Virus record (IMG/VR): IMGVR_UViG_3300023063_000003
Span: 1 to 64,000 of that record
Source: a virus
DNA length: 64,000 nucleotides
Strand: one strand, 5' to 3'
This document shows, piece after piece, positions 25,278 through 32,701 of the stretch. A program made the position numbers and the translations under genes. How positions within the stretch are numbered: the stretch's first letter is position 1; every line of letters starts with the position of its first letter. The notes beneath the pieces are model-generated. The model did not search any database and was not told the DNA's origin. It was given only the letters and a program-made list of their open reading frames with translations.

Positions 25278-25508
25278 TTAATCTCCGTCGATTCGGTTCA
25301 TCACGCAGTACGTGATGATCTGCTCTTCGATCGTACCGTCGAACTCGCAGTTGCGGATCGTATCGATGAGTGCACGAAGATCACTAGGACGAAGATCATT
25401 GGCGACATTATCGTAAATGCGCTGCACTACTTCATGCGTATGATTTAGCTCGAGGAATTTTTCGGCGAATTTACGCGCCCAGTAGTCACCTGCTGCATTG
25501 GTCTCCAT
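25278..25508 (-). CDS. Tiny protein ending NRIDGD, 76 aa
   Basis: Unknown, helical (ARKFAEKFLELNHTHEVVQR), ending YCVMNRIDGD. I start at ATG 25508, overlapping the upstream stop as TGATG; a GTG at 25511 is also possible. Its last codons (GGA GAT TAA) serve as ribosome-binding site for the next gene. Confidence 0.55.
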   Translation of the reverse strand: METNAAGDYWARKFAEKFLELNHTHEVVQRIYDNVANDLRPSDLRALIDTIRNCEFDGTIEEQIITYCVMNRIDGD

Positions 25509-25798
25509 CACTCACCATCCAATCGATTGCGCACCACCCGAACTCGTACCATATTACCGAGGGCGACGAGATCAGTGATCGACGGATAGCTCTTGGCGAT
25601 TCGCTTGAGCATCCAGTCACCTTCCTGCATGGCGGCGTTGATGAAACCGACGAATGAAAGGTGATGTGTCCCACCAATGACCAGCATCCTGGCTGCGTCA
25701 GTGGCATCAGCATTTTCACGACTCAGTTCTTCCAGCGCTGTTTCATACCGGATGACCTTTGCCGCTTCGTCCTCGTTTATTTCGTGGGGGAGTGCCAT
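25508..25798 (-). CDS. Tiny protein ending NRLDGE, 96 aa
   Basis: Unknown. Helical acidic N-terminus (EINEDEAAKVIRYETALEE), a Gly/Phe segment (HHLSFVGFINAAMQEGDW) and an end RVRVVRNRLDGE like its neighbours. The start lies 22 bases inside the end of the DUF3150-like gene. Confidence 0.55.
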   Translation of the reverse strand: MALPHEINEDEAAKVIRYETALEELSRENADATDAARMLVIGGTHHLSFVGFINAAMQEGDWMLKRIAKSYPSITDLVALGNMVRVRVVRNRLDGE

Positions 25799-26625
25799 GG
25801 TTTCATTTGCTCCAAAACGAATGCCGCATCATCAGCGACCTGCTTGCGCAGCTTCTTCGACTTGCGGATATCGCCCGGATCGATCAGCAACCCGAGCGTC
25901 AATTTGCGCACTATTTCCAGGTTCGGATCGTCAGTAATGTTGAGTTTTGGCAACAAATCACACAGAACCCGGCCATTCTCGATGAGGCTGTCACGGAACA
26001 CCGCGTCAGGGTCGCCCAGCCGGTCCACAAGGCGCGAAATGACCTCGTGCAGCCTTTCCCAGCACTCTTTTACTGCAGAGGCTTGGCGGGCCGCTACGCC
26101 CGCCGTGATGCTCTTTTTGATCTCTTCCACGGCCTCATCGCCGATATCGACCCGGAAATCAGCTGCTGAAGGGACCGGCGCGAAGCCCAGGTTGACACCG
26201 AAGCGATGGGCAATCTGGCCCACGTCCGGATAGTCACCCGGCTCGTACATCGTACCGAGCATGACGCGCGCATCCTGCACCAGTTGCGGATAGAAGCGCA
26301 CGAAGTCTTCGACCGCAGCCTCGAACCGGGCGCGCAGGTCACGCATGCCGTCGACATACTCCATGTAGACGCGCGCCGGCAGAATACGGTCACCGTTGTC
26401 ACCCCAGGGCAGCGTCAGGCCGTAGTGGTACGAGCGGATCGCGCCTTCGAGCTTGCTCATCGGCTCGAGCGCAGTCGGGTCAATGAGACGCTTGTTGAAC
26501 CAGCCGGCTTTCTTTTCCGATGCGCCGTGCTGCGCCTGAATGGCTTTGGACACGGAGTTATCTTTTTTGCTGGCGGTCCACTGACTGACACTGAGGTTGA
26601 CCAGCATGGCTTTTTCTTGGAGCAT
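25777..26625 (-). CDS. DUF3150-like protein
   Basis: 282 residues. The N-terminus LSVSQWTASKKDNSVSKA followed by a helical body with KLEGAIRSYHYGLTLPWG and ARVYMEYVDGMRDLRARFE is laid out like phage DUF3150 proteins, which commonly sit between MoxR ATPases and VWA proteins. The rest is helical without catalytic motifs. Its place between the VWA and MoxR genes supports a three-part system. Family assignment is moderate. Confidence 0.55.
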   Translation of the reverse strand: MLQEKAMLVNLSVSQWTASKKDNSVSKAIQAQHGASEKKAGWFNKRLIDPTALEPMSKLEGAIRSYHYGLTLPWGDNGDRILPARVYMEYVDGMRDLRARFEAAVEDFVRFYPQLVQDARVMLGTMYEPGDYPDVGQIAHRFGVNLGFAPVPSAADFRVDIGDEAVEEIKKSITAGVAARQASAVKECWERLHEVISRLVDRLGDPDAVFRDSLIENGRVLCDLLPKLNITDDPNLEIVRKLTLGLLIDPGDIRKSKKLRKQVADDAAFVLEQMKPWHSPTK

Positions 26626-26627
26626 GA

Positions 26628-27152
26628 TTAGCTTTCGATTCGTTTTATAAAATCCTGAATGATGAATGATTCGCGCAGGGCTTCTGCGGAACTAGTCTCG
26701 AAGGGATCGGTAAATGCAGGTACATCACATTCAGCGCGGACTGCTTTAAGGTACTCATTAAATTCTTTGGCAAGACGCAGTGCTGCGGCGTTGCTTCTAT
26801 CCCGGCGCGGTTGGCGAATCCTGGGAAGTGCAGCATCAGCAAGTGCCTGCATGATTAATTCTTTGGTCGTATCTTTGTTCGACCAGAGTGAACCAGCCGG
26901 GTTACGACAGCGTACAACTTTCAAACTACGCGCAGCGCTAAGCGCCAAGCTAATATGGTTGTTCGTGCTTTGGCTATTACGCTTATTCGTGATGACGACT
27001 ACTTCTTTAAACCGCCGCGCGACACAAAAATGCTCGCCATAGCTGAAAAGGAATTCGCCTTCAAAATAAAAATTTTTGGTACGGCCTTCTTGCTGTGATT
27101 GCTTGGCCCAGACTTGCGCGACTTCTTTGATGGTCGCTAAATTTTTACGCAT
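26628..27152 (-). CDS. Hypothetical protein, 174 aa
   Basis: Not recognised. The N-terminal half (FYFEGEFLFSYGEHFCVARR, VVVITNKRNS) is beta-rich; the remainder is helical, with basic ALPRIRQPRRDRSN and an end FIIQDFIKRIES. GAAAGGTAAATC precedes the start. It may be a small regulatory protein, but nothing definite can be said. Confidence 0.55.
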   Translation of the reverse strand: MRKNLATIKEVAQVWAKQSQQEGRTKNFYFEGEFLFSYGEHFCVARRFKEVVVITNKRNSQSTNNHISLALSAARSLKVVRCRNPAGSLWSNKDTTKELIMQALADAALPRIRQPRRDRSNAAALRLAKEFNEYLKAVRAECDVPAFTDPFETSSAEALRESFIIQDFIKRIES

Positions 27153-27155
27153 GAT

Positions 27156-27362
27156 TTACCTTTCGAGTTTGTATATCGTCCACTGTTTGATCACCTCGCG
27201 GCGCAAGTCATCATTCGTATTTTTCCACCATTCGTGCGGGTTAAAATAACGCGACAGCGTTCCCCACATTCGAGCAGTTTGGATTATTCTTCGGAGCCGA
27301 AGTATTTCATGTACCGTGATCGCTTCAGGGCAAATCAGCGGCTCAATATTAGGTGGCGTCAT
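27156..27362 (-). CDS. Tiny LICP protein 1, 68 aa
   Basis: Unknown. Shares with the next upstream gene an N-terminal PLICPEAIT block and a C-terminal helix (VIKQWTIYKLER), suggesting old paralogy. Start ATGACG overlaps the upstream stop, with CAGAGG as ribosome-binding site. Confidence 0.5.
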   Translation of the reverse strand: MTPPNIEPLICPEAITVHEILRLRRIIQTARMWGTLSRYFNPHEWWKNTNDDLRREVIKQWTIYKLER

Positions 27363-27622
27363 CGCGATAACCTCTGGGCTATGTACTCAGTGAGGATCTT
27401 TTTCTTCTCCATCGGCGACCAGGAGTAATCCCACATCGACTGAAGTTCGCGGTTGAGCAAAGCAGGCCCAGTAGAATAAGTCAAGGACATCATCGTGTTC
27501 GTGAACATACCTTCTGCCCACCGCCTATCCATATGCGCCACCTTAGTCAGCGCAGCGCCAATTTCCTTGGCTTCCTGCTGCGAGGTGATGATCGGGCAGA
27601 TCAGGTTGTGCGAATTAGCCAT
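27359..27622 (-). CDS. Tiny LICP protein 2, 87 aa
   Basis: Unknown. Begins MANSHNLICPIITSQQEAKE, matching the LICP block of the gene below, and ends ILTEYIAQRLSR. The ATG at 27622 is chosen over TTG 27628. Its final codons CAG AGG TTA TCG CGA TGA hold both the ribosome-binding site and start of the next gene. Confidence 0.5.
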   Translation of the reverse strand: MANSHNLICPIITSQQEAKEIGAALTKVAHMDRRWAEGMFTNTMMSLTYSTGPALLNRELQSMWDYSWSPMEKKKILTEYIAQRLSR

Positions 27623-28076
27623 GTTCAAACCGGTACTCGACGAACTTCACCCACAATTCAGCGACCACGCAAGCTGGTGATACGCTGGCTGCGCCGGCCA
27701 CGAGGTTGCGATGGGCTTCGGGATTATTGCGAAAAACCTTCCAGCCGAATGTCGGATCAGCGCGAACAATCCGGTCGTCGATACCAGTATCGATCAGTGC
27801 GCGCAGCATGCACATTTCGATCGGTGACTCACGATGCGTCGGGACTGTAAATTGCGCTGGTGTTGCTAGCTTGTCGTACGCATAAAGTTTACGGTCTTTT
27901 AGTTCTTGCAGCATAGGGCCAAAAGATTTATCAGCCATTATTAGGCTTTTAACTAAGTCCAAATGATTCAAACTATTTTTCCGCATCAGCATGTTCACCG
28001 AATGGACCAGATGAATACTGTCCATCCACTTTATTTCCAGGACTCTGCCGTCCTGTGTGGTCCACGTCGTGCTCAT
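27615..28076 (-). CDS. Hypothetical protein, 153 aa
   Basis: Not recognised. A beta N-terminus (MSTTWTTQDGRVLEIKWMDS) is followed by a helical part (MCMLRALIDTGIDDRI) and the end VAELWVKFVEYRFEHG. Starts by ATGA overlap behind GGAAGAAGCC. Confidence 0.55.
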   Translation of the reverse strand: MSTTWTTQDGRVLEIKWMDSIHLVHSVNMLMRKNSLNHLDLVKSLIMADKSFGPMLQELKDRKLYAYDKLATPAQFTVPTHRESPIEMCMLRALIDTGIDDRIVRADPTFGWKVFRNNPEAHRNLVAGAASVSPACVVAELWVKFVEYRFEHG

Positions 28077-28678
28077 GGCTTCTTCCTTTCCAACTCAGAG
28101 CTTTCGTCAACAATAACTCCTGTCGGCGAGTTCCCAGAAAGTTTGCTTGGTTTTGTGGGATCGTACAGATGCTGATATGCGAACAGCTGTTGAGCAGTAA
28201 GTCGGTCATTAACTGCCCTATGCGTTTTCCATCCGGCCGCGTGTATAGCATCACCAGTATCGAATCGACTGCGCGCGTCTCGGCCTTCCAGGGTCATGGC
28301 AATCATCTCCTTGACGACCTTTGCTGCACGCCGGCCTTTCGGTGTGTCGTGCTGCGCGAGCATGCGATAGTGCGCCTCGAGTTCGCGCTTGCGTGAGGCC
28401 GGCGCGAACTCATAATAATTATTGCCGACGCCGAGCACGCGACGAAATGCCACGGCCCAGCGCCATTCATCCGGTTTGCTGTAGTCGATCGAATAACTGG
28501 CAGCGGCTTCGGCTGGATCACTACCTGCCTTGGCTTTGATAATAGTCTGCTGTGCGTATCTATTTTTGTACTTAGACGCCAGCGCCCGTCCTATTATTTT
28601 TGCTTGTTCGCTTGCAGACACCGGCAATATTTGATTGTTCTTATCAAACTTGACGCTTGTCTCGAGATCGAAGTTCAT
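28073..28678 (-). CDS. Hypothetical protein, about 201 aa
   Basis: Not recognised. The open frame runs to 28822 but overlaps the MoxR gene; I take ATG 28678 (MNFDLETSVKFD), noting a possible GTG at 28786. The body is helical and basic (SRKRELEAHYRMLAQHDT, RRAAKVVKEMIAMTLEGRD). The end, LERKKP, is coded by bases that give the next gene its ribosome-binding site. Confidence 0.5.
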   Translation of the reverse strand: MNFDLETSVKFDKNNQILPVSASEQAKIIGRALASKYKNRYAQQTIIKAKAGSDPAEAAASYSIDYSKPDEWRWAVAFRRVLGVGNNYYEFAPASRKRELEAHYRMLAQHDTPKGRRAAKVVKEMIAMTLEGRDARSRFDTGDAIHAAGWKTHRAVNDRLTAQQLFAYQHLYDPTKPSKLSGNSPTGVIVDESSELERKKP

Positions 28679-28721
28679 CGCAAAATCTGGATGAACTCCA
28701 TCGAACTTGATGCCCTGGTAA

Positions 28722-29792
28722 TCAGCTGAGCAAGCTGCTGTGCTTGATGGCGAACTGCATGTACTCTTTCGTTTCCGTGATCGCACGATTCGTCCTTTTC
28801 TGCGCGTCGCGCACATATACAACCTGCCACTCAGGGTCCATCCGGCCCACGTACTTCATGAAGCGTGGGAACACGTCCTTCGTCGACGCCGACGCTAGCG
28901 CGGCCGTGATGGCGAAGAACACCGCAGCCGTTTCTGGCAGCGGTGTGCCGTCCGGATCGAGCTTGATCTGGTCGATCGATGGCAGATCGCGGAACACCTG
29001 CAAGAACGCCTTGAACTCGCCGGCTGCGGCTTCGCCCACGGTGCCCTTCAACATCTCGAACTCGACCTCGGCCGACAGATCGCTGTTGATCAGTTCGCCG
29101 CAGAAGACCCAGCCGCGCGGGTTTGGCGATGAGCGTTGCGCTGGATCGAACGCGTGCAGCAGGTCCGGACGGAAGCGGATGAACGCCAGCAGTTCAGTCG
29201 GTACCGCATCGCCCTGACCCAGCGCCCATTCGCACCAGTCATCAGCATTCACGTCATAGTCCAGATGGATCAGCCGCAGCGCCAGCGCCGATGGCATCTT
29301 GATCGCATTGGCACGGTCTGTCTCACGGTTGCCGGCGGCCAGGATCGCCCAGCCATCAGGCAGTTTGTAGTCGCCGACCTGGCGCGTGAGCAGCAGCTGG
29401 TACGCCGCAGCCTGCACGGTGGACGGCGCCTGATTGAGTTCGTCCAGGAACAGGATGCCACGCGACGGGTTTGGTACGGTCTGCAGCTCCGTCACCGCAG
29501 CCGTCTTGCCCTTGGCCGGCTTGATCTCGACCTCTTGCTCGACGAACATCGGTGGGAAGAAGTTCGCTGGCAACCACTGCATATTCCCGGCCGCGACGTC
29601 AGGCACTGGGAAGCCTTTCACGTCGGTCGGGTCGAGCAGGTTCAGACGCACGTCAACGAGCTGCATGTCGCCGGCCGCGGCGACCTGGGCGATCAGATCG
29701 GACTTGCCGACGCCCGGTGGACCCCAGACGAATACAGGACGCTGCTTGGCGACAGCGACATTGAGAGCTTCACGGATTTGAATTGGACGCAT
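28722..29792 (-). CDS. MoxR-type AAA+ ATPase
   Basis: 356 residues from ATG 29792 (AAGGA upstream). Walker A GPPGVGKS at 24-31, Walker B ILFLDELNQ near 113-121, sensor AAGNRETD, and a C-terminal helical lid. This is the MoxR/CbbQ class, ATPases that remodel partner proteins together with VWA proteins. The VWA partner candidate is at 23218-24363 and a DUF3150-like gene is at 25777-26625. N4-like phages have a comparable MoxR/VWA pair, but its role is not well defined. Function here is therefore inferred. Confidence 0.82.
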   Translation of the reverse strand: MRPIQIREALNVAVAKQRPVFVWGPPGVGKSDLIAQVAAAGDMQLVDVRLNLLDPTDVKGFPVPDVAAGNMQWLPANFFPPMFVEQEVEIKPAKGKTAAVTELQTVPNPSRGILFLDELNQAPSTVQAAAYQLLLTRQVGDYKLPDGWAILAAGNRETDRANAIKMPSALALRLIHLDYDVNADDWCEWALGQGDAVPTELLAFIRFRPDLLHAFDPAQRSSPNPRGWVFCGELINSDLSAEVEFEMLKGTVGEAAAGEFKAFLQVFRDLPSIDQIKLDPDGTPLPETAAVFFAITAALASASTKDVFPRFMKYVGRMDPEWQVVYVRDAQKRTNRAITETKEYMQFAIKHSSLLS

Positions 29793-29805
29793 GATGAATT
29801 CCTTA

Positions 29806-30054
29806 TTAATTGAGACGTTGAGTGAATTGATTGATGAGATATTTTTCAAGCCGGTCGATGATTTTAAGTTGCTCATCGACCTGACTGGTATAAAGGTTGG
29901 TGCTGATTGTGTTGCTACTGCGCCGCTCGATCTCGGCCATTATTTTGAATGACCATTGACCGCTGAATCCTCGAATATGCTCAAGAAATTTTTCGTCGGT
30001 CATGTCCTTAAATTCAGAACGCCACGATGTCCATGGATTTTTAAGGATGTCCAT
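29806..30054 (-). CDS. Tiny MTD-family protein 1, 82 aa
   Basis: Unknown. Clear paralog of the next upstream gene: DMTDEKFLEHIRGFSGQWS, then IMAEIERR, a later LIN helix and end FTQRLN. The pair probably arose by tandem duplication. ATGGACATC starts inside the last codons of the upstream gene, with CGGAGG as ribosome-binding site. Confidence 0.55.
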   Translation of the reverse strand: MDILKNPWTSWRSEFKDMTDEKFLEHIRGFSGQWSFKIMAEIERRSSNTISTNLYTSQVDEQLKIIDRLEKYLINQFTQRLN

Positions 30055-30277
30055 CGAGCCTCCGTATCACTTTTTGAGTGAAGCGATGTTCTAAATGTTT
30101 TATAAGGTAAATCTGTTCATTGGCATACATCGGAAATTTACGACCTGCACGGCGTTGTATTTCAATCTGAATTAACGTCGACCAGGGCGTGCCGAGCTTC
30201 CAATACAGGTACGCGATAAATTCTGCATCGGTCATGGCAGCGAGCGCTTCGAGATCGAGAAGACGCTGCTTGCCCAT
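30041..30277 (-). CDS. Tiny MTD-family protein 2, 78 aa
   Basis: Unknown. AMTDAEFIAYLYWKLGTPWS, IQIEIQRR and a C-terminal KHLEHRFTQKVIRRLDGHP align with the gene below. I start at ATG 30277, which overlaps the upstream stop (TGATG); the longer frame to 30460 is a shadow of that gene. A strong ribosome-binding site is lacking, so translation may depend on coupling. Confidence 0.55.
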   Translation of the reverse strand: MGKQRLLDLEALAAMTDAEFIAYLYWKLGTPWSTLIQIEIQRRAGRKFPMYANEQIYLIKHLEHRFTQKVIRRLDGHP

Positions 30278-30597
30278 CACGAGTTCAGTACCGCTATGGC
30301 CAGCTCGTGCATGGTCGGCGCTGCATTTCCCTTGAGCTGCATGCGCGTGTACAGCGCATAGCGTTCCAGCGACAGCGAACCGGGCACGAGGCCGCGCCAG
30401 GGCATCTTCACTGTCGTCGGCAGGTTGTTCACGGTGTTGACCCAGCCGGCGCCGTCCCACTTGCGACGGAACACGTGGCCACCACCGGTGACTGCCTCGT
30501 ACTCGCCGACGACGGTCGGGCAGGTATCACCATCGAACCAATCGGTACGCTCGAGGCCGTCGTTGACCGTACCAGCTACTTCAAACTGGACCGACAT
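30277..30597 (-). CDS. Hypothetical protein, 106 aa
   Basis: Not recognised. A beta-rich fold with aromatic and Gly motifs (DWFDGDTCPTVVGEYEAV, WDGAGWVNTV) and a helical C-terminus. Start context GGAGAATAAAAATG is the same as that of the zincin-VWA gene. Related short proteins with WFDGxxxP motifs occur near phage replication genes, without known role. Confidence 0.6.
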   Translation of the reverse strand: MSVQFEVAGTVNDGLERTDWFDGDTCPTVVGEYEAVTGGGHVFRRKWDGAGWVNTVNNLPTTVKMPWRGLVPGSLSLERYALYTRMQLKGNAAPTMHELAIAVLNS

Positions 30598-30766
30598 TTT
30601 TATTCTCCTTTGCCGGCAATTCGGTGATAGTGATCTTCACCTCCTTGCCGGTATCGAGGTGGATCATTTCTTCGAGCGCGTCGAACACACGCCCATACAG
30701 GTTTGCATCAGGCTTGTTGCGCACGAGTGCTGCGACAGCATCAGCCAGTTTCAGACGTGGGTTCAT
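30581..30766 (-). CDS. Hypothetical protein, 61 aa
   Basis: Not recognised. An N-terminal helix (MNPRLKLADAVAALVRNKPD) and a short strand region (GKEVKITITELPAKE). Overlaps the next gene by 17 bases, whose ribosome-binding site lies in its tail. GGAG precedes its own ATG. Confidence 0.5.
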   Translation of the reverse strand: MNPRLKLADAVAALVRNKPDANLYGRVFDALEEMIHLDTGKEVKITITELPAKENKNVGPV

Positions 30767-30779
30767 GGCGCTCTCCGAA

Positions 30780-31328
30780 TTACATGAAGACGGGACGAAT
30801 CAGCATCTCGACATTCCCGCCCATCATCTTCACTGCTTTGCCCGGGCCGTCGTTGAACTGATCACGGGCTTCGATCAAGCAACGATGATGCGCGTCGAAC
30901 GACTCATGGACGACGTGGGAGTCGATACCATCCTGCTGGATCACCAGCAGGAAGCCGACAGGATCGCGGTCGGCCGGCAGCTTAGGCTCTTCCTTCAAGC
31001 CGGCGCCGGTCTGCACTGCGGCCTTGAGCAGCGCGTCCAGAGTGCGCTTGCGATCGGACTCGTTTGAAGCAGGACCAGGGCTGACGCCGGCGTCCGAGGT
31101 AGGTGCAGCTTCGGGTGCCGGTCCTTCAGTACGCTCTTCGATCGACGCGACTTTGACCCCTGTGTAGGTCAGCGGACCAATAGTGGCTTGAGCAGCTGCA
31201 TGGATGCGCGAATACTCGGCCTGGGTTGTCGGCATCAGGTTGATGTCGACTTTCATGTGCTCGGCGAGGGCGTTGACGGAATTGACGATGGAGAGAATTT
31301 CGTCGACAAGGATGACAGTGTGCTTCAT
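30780..31328 (-). CDS. Hypothetical protein, 182 aa
   Basis: Not recognised. Residues 1-65 form a helical domain, 66-95 a Pro/Glu/Ala linker (ERTEGPAPEAAPTSDAGVSP), and the rest a C-terminal domain with VGFLLVIQQDGIDSHVVHE and MMGGNVEMLIRPVFM. Two domains joined by a flexible linker suggest an adaptor; nothing more can be said. Confidence 0.55.
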   Translation of the reverse strand: MKHTVILVDEILSIVNSVNALAEHMKVDINLMPTTQAEYSRIHAAAQATIGPLTYTGVKVASIEERTEGPAPEAAPTSDAGVSPGPASNESDRKRTLDALLKAAVQTGAGLKEEPKLPADRDPVGFLLVIQQDGIDSHVVHESFDAHHRCLIEARDQFNDGPGKAVKMMGGNVEMLIRPVFM

Positions 31329-31365
31329 GGAGGTTCCTGAGATTGTAGATAAAAGTGATACGCAA

Positions 31366-31767
31366 TTAATCGCGCAAGGTGGGCAGCACAGTAGAACCTT
31401 TTATAGACTCGTCCCAGTCTTTGTAGCGATACCCATACTTGACAAGCAGCGCTTCAAGCTCGCGCTCGTTGGCAGTTTCTGCCTTGAAGTTGCCGGCCAT
31501 GAAAATCGTACCGATGAGGTGGGCCATGTGCATCATTGCCAAGCACTTCATGTCGAACTCATGCCCTTCAGGGAAGACGATCTCATCGAAGACTTCATGG
31601 GTCAGTTCTTCAGGAATCGCCAACTTGAAGACTTCTTCATCTTCTCGCTCGTCGTGGTATGCAACGACATACGCAGCACCATCTTGTGGATGGTAGCCAA
31701 CGAGGAAGCATGTGCCATAGGTTTCATGGTGATACGCATGCCCGCGTTTGAGGTCGATGTGCTTCAT
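31366..31767 (-). CDS. Hypothetical protein, 133 aa
   Basis: Not recognised. I choose ATG 31767 (MKHIDLKRGHAYHH) because AGGAAA lies seven bases upstream. His- and Glu-rich stretches (RGHAYHHETYGTCF, FPEGHEFDMKCLAMMHMAH) could bind metal but are not a known motif. Short soluble protein; a terminator lies just upstream of it. Confidence 0.55.
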   Translation of the reverse strand: MKHIDLKRGHAYHHETYGTCFLVGYHPQDGAAYVVAYHDEREDEEVFKLAIPEELTHEVFDEIVFPEGHEFDMKCLAMMHMAHLIGTIFMAGNFKAETANERELEALLVKYGYRYKDWDESIKGSTVLPTLRD

Positions 31768-31795
31768 GAGGTTTCCTAAAAACGAAGGTGTGGAA

Positions 31796-31819
31796 AAGGG
31801 AGCCAACTTCGGCTCCCTT
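31796..31819. terminator. Hairpin terminator below the secreted-protein genes
   Basis: A nine-pair perfect stem, AAGGGAGCC with GGCTCCCTT, around a six-base loop. On - it directly follows the 37-codon gene and is followed by TTCC, a weak T-tract; on + the flank is CTTTATT. It probably ends or attenuates the transcript for the secreted protein. Confidence 0.6.
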
Positions 31820-31824
31820 CTTTA

Positions 31825-31938
31825 TTACTGCTGCTTCACGCTGATCGCTTTGAACCCGGTGGGCATCATCACGACCCGCTGCAAGACTAGCTTGAAGCCG
31901 AACCAGCGCAGCGCCCGGTTCAGTAGCCAGAGGATCAC
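31825..31938 (-). CDS. Tiny amphipathic protein, 37 aa
   Basis: Starts at GTG inside the stop of the secreted-protein gene (GTGA) and reads MILWLLNRALRWFGFKLVL, then RVVMMPTGFKAISVKQQ. The first 20 residues could be an amphipathic or membrane-surface helix. The coupling and the terminator right after its stop support it. Function unknown; the pairing with an exported protein hints at envelope work. Confidence 0.45.
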   Translation of the reverse strand: MILWLLNRALRWFGFKLVLQRVVMMPTGFKAISVKQQ

Positions 31939-32291
31939 GCCTGCGGCGTCACCGTGTAGGTGAACGCCGTGGGCATATCGATCGAGACCGTCGTCGGAGG
32001 CACAACGACCTCCTTGATGATGACTGGGCCGGTGATCGCCGGCGCCAGTGGCACGCCGGTGGTGCTGTCCAGACGCGAGATGGCCAGGACGTAGGTGCCC
32101 ACGTCGAGGTCGGCCAGGGACACGCTCAGGCCGGCTGGATCGAAGTCGGTCGACTTGACAGCAGTGGTGCTGGTGACGCCATCATCGCCGACAGGAAATA
32201 GGTCGGCGTGCAGCGTGGAGGCTGCGACGGTGTCAGCTGGGAAGTTGGTGGCGGTCAGGGCGAGCAGGGTAGCGAGGACGGTGTATTTCAT
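31935..32291 (-). CDS. Exported Ig-like protein, 118 aa
   Basis: Not assigned to a family. The N-terminus MKYTVLATLLALTATNFPAD reads as a Sec signal peptide; the remaining 95 residues are beta-rich with Thr/Val/Asp (LADLDVGTYVLAISRLDS, VVVPPTTVSIDMPTAF), like a single Ig-type domain. It would be periplasmic or surface-exposed. A host-envelope function such as superinfection exclusion is possible but not shown. GGAGTCCTT precedes the ATG. Upstream a possible -10 TAGAAT has only a poor -35. Confidence 0.55.
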   Translation of the reverse strand: MKYTVLATLLALTATNFPADTVAASTLHADLFPVGDDGVTSTTAVKSTDFDPAGLSVSLADLDVGTYVLAISRLDSTTGVPLAPAITGPVIIKEVVVPPTTVSIDMPTAFTYTVTPQA

Positions 32292-32392
32292 AAGGACTCC
32301 GAGGGTTTATGGGGTTGATGAGGTTGTCAGAAATGCCTGACAGGGCAGGGAGAAGAGCAGATATTCTACAACAGGTTTGTTACTGGTCGGAA

Positions 32393-32614
32393 TTAATGGA
32401 CCTGGTTGACCGGTGCGAAGTCGCGGATCGGCCAGCTGTATTCTGCGCTCAGCTCGAGGGCGTAAGCACGTGCATCTTCAACGCGAGCAAAGTCACCGAC
32501 ACATGCGACACCACCTTCGACCGAGTGCAGGTACACCGAGTATGCACTCGGATCGATATTATCGACCTCATACGTGTAGCTGTCGGCGCCGGTTTTGGTA
32601 ACTCGAGACACCAT
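32393..32614 (-). pseudogene. C-terminal part of a frame-broken small gene
   Basis: The frame starting at ATG 32614 (MVSRVTKTGADSYTYEVD) continues the sense of the gene at 32568-32699: in that frame DGIEINGV is reached, and a +1 change near 32610 would join it to SRVTKTGADSYTYEVDNIDP. The joined product would be about 103 residues. The downstream start lacks a convincing ribosome-binding site. It is either a broken gene, a programmed +1 frameshift, a sequence error, or two overlapping genes. Confidence 0.5.
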
Positions 32615-32699
32615 TGATCTCGATGCCATCGAAATTGGCCGGCTTGTCTTCGATGACAGCCGTGGCGTAGCGGTCGATTGAATAATCAGTGAGGCTCAT
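32568..32699 (-). CDS. N-terminal part of the frame-broken gene, 43 aa
   Basis: Starts at ATG 32699 with GGAG eight bases upstream, inside the end of the previous gene. It reads MSLTDYSIDRYATAV, then FDGIEINGV, after which the frame gives a basic, unlikely tail (YQNRRRQLHV) and a stop. The natural continuation is in the +1 frame (32393-32614). The strong start shows it is translated; the end looks wrong. Confidence 0.5.
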   Translation of the reverse strand: MSLTDYSIDRYATAVIEDKPANFDGIEINGVSSYQNRRRQLHV

Positions 32700-32701
32700 G
32701 A

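Noticed and set aside
30278-30460. N-terminal extension of the tiny MTD-family gene
   Set aside because: It is a shadow of the gene at 30277-30597; its paralog begins at the equivalent of ATG 30277.
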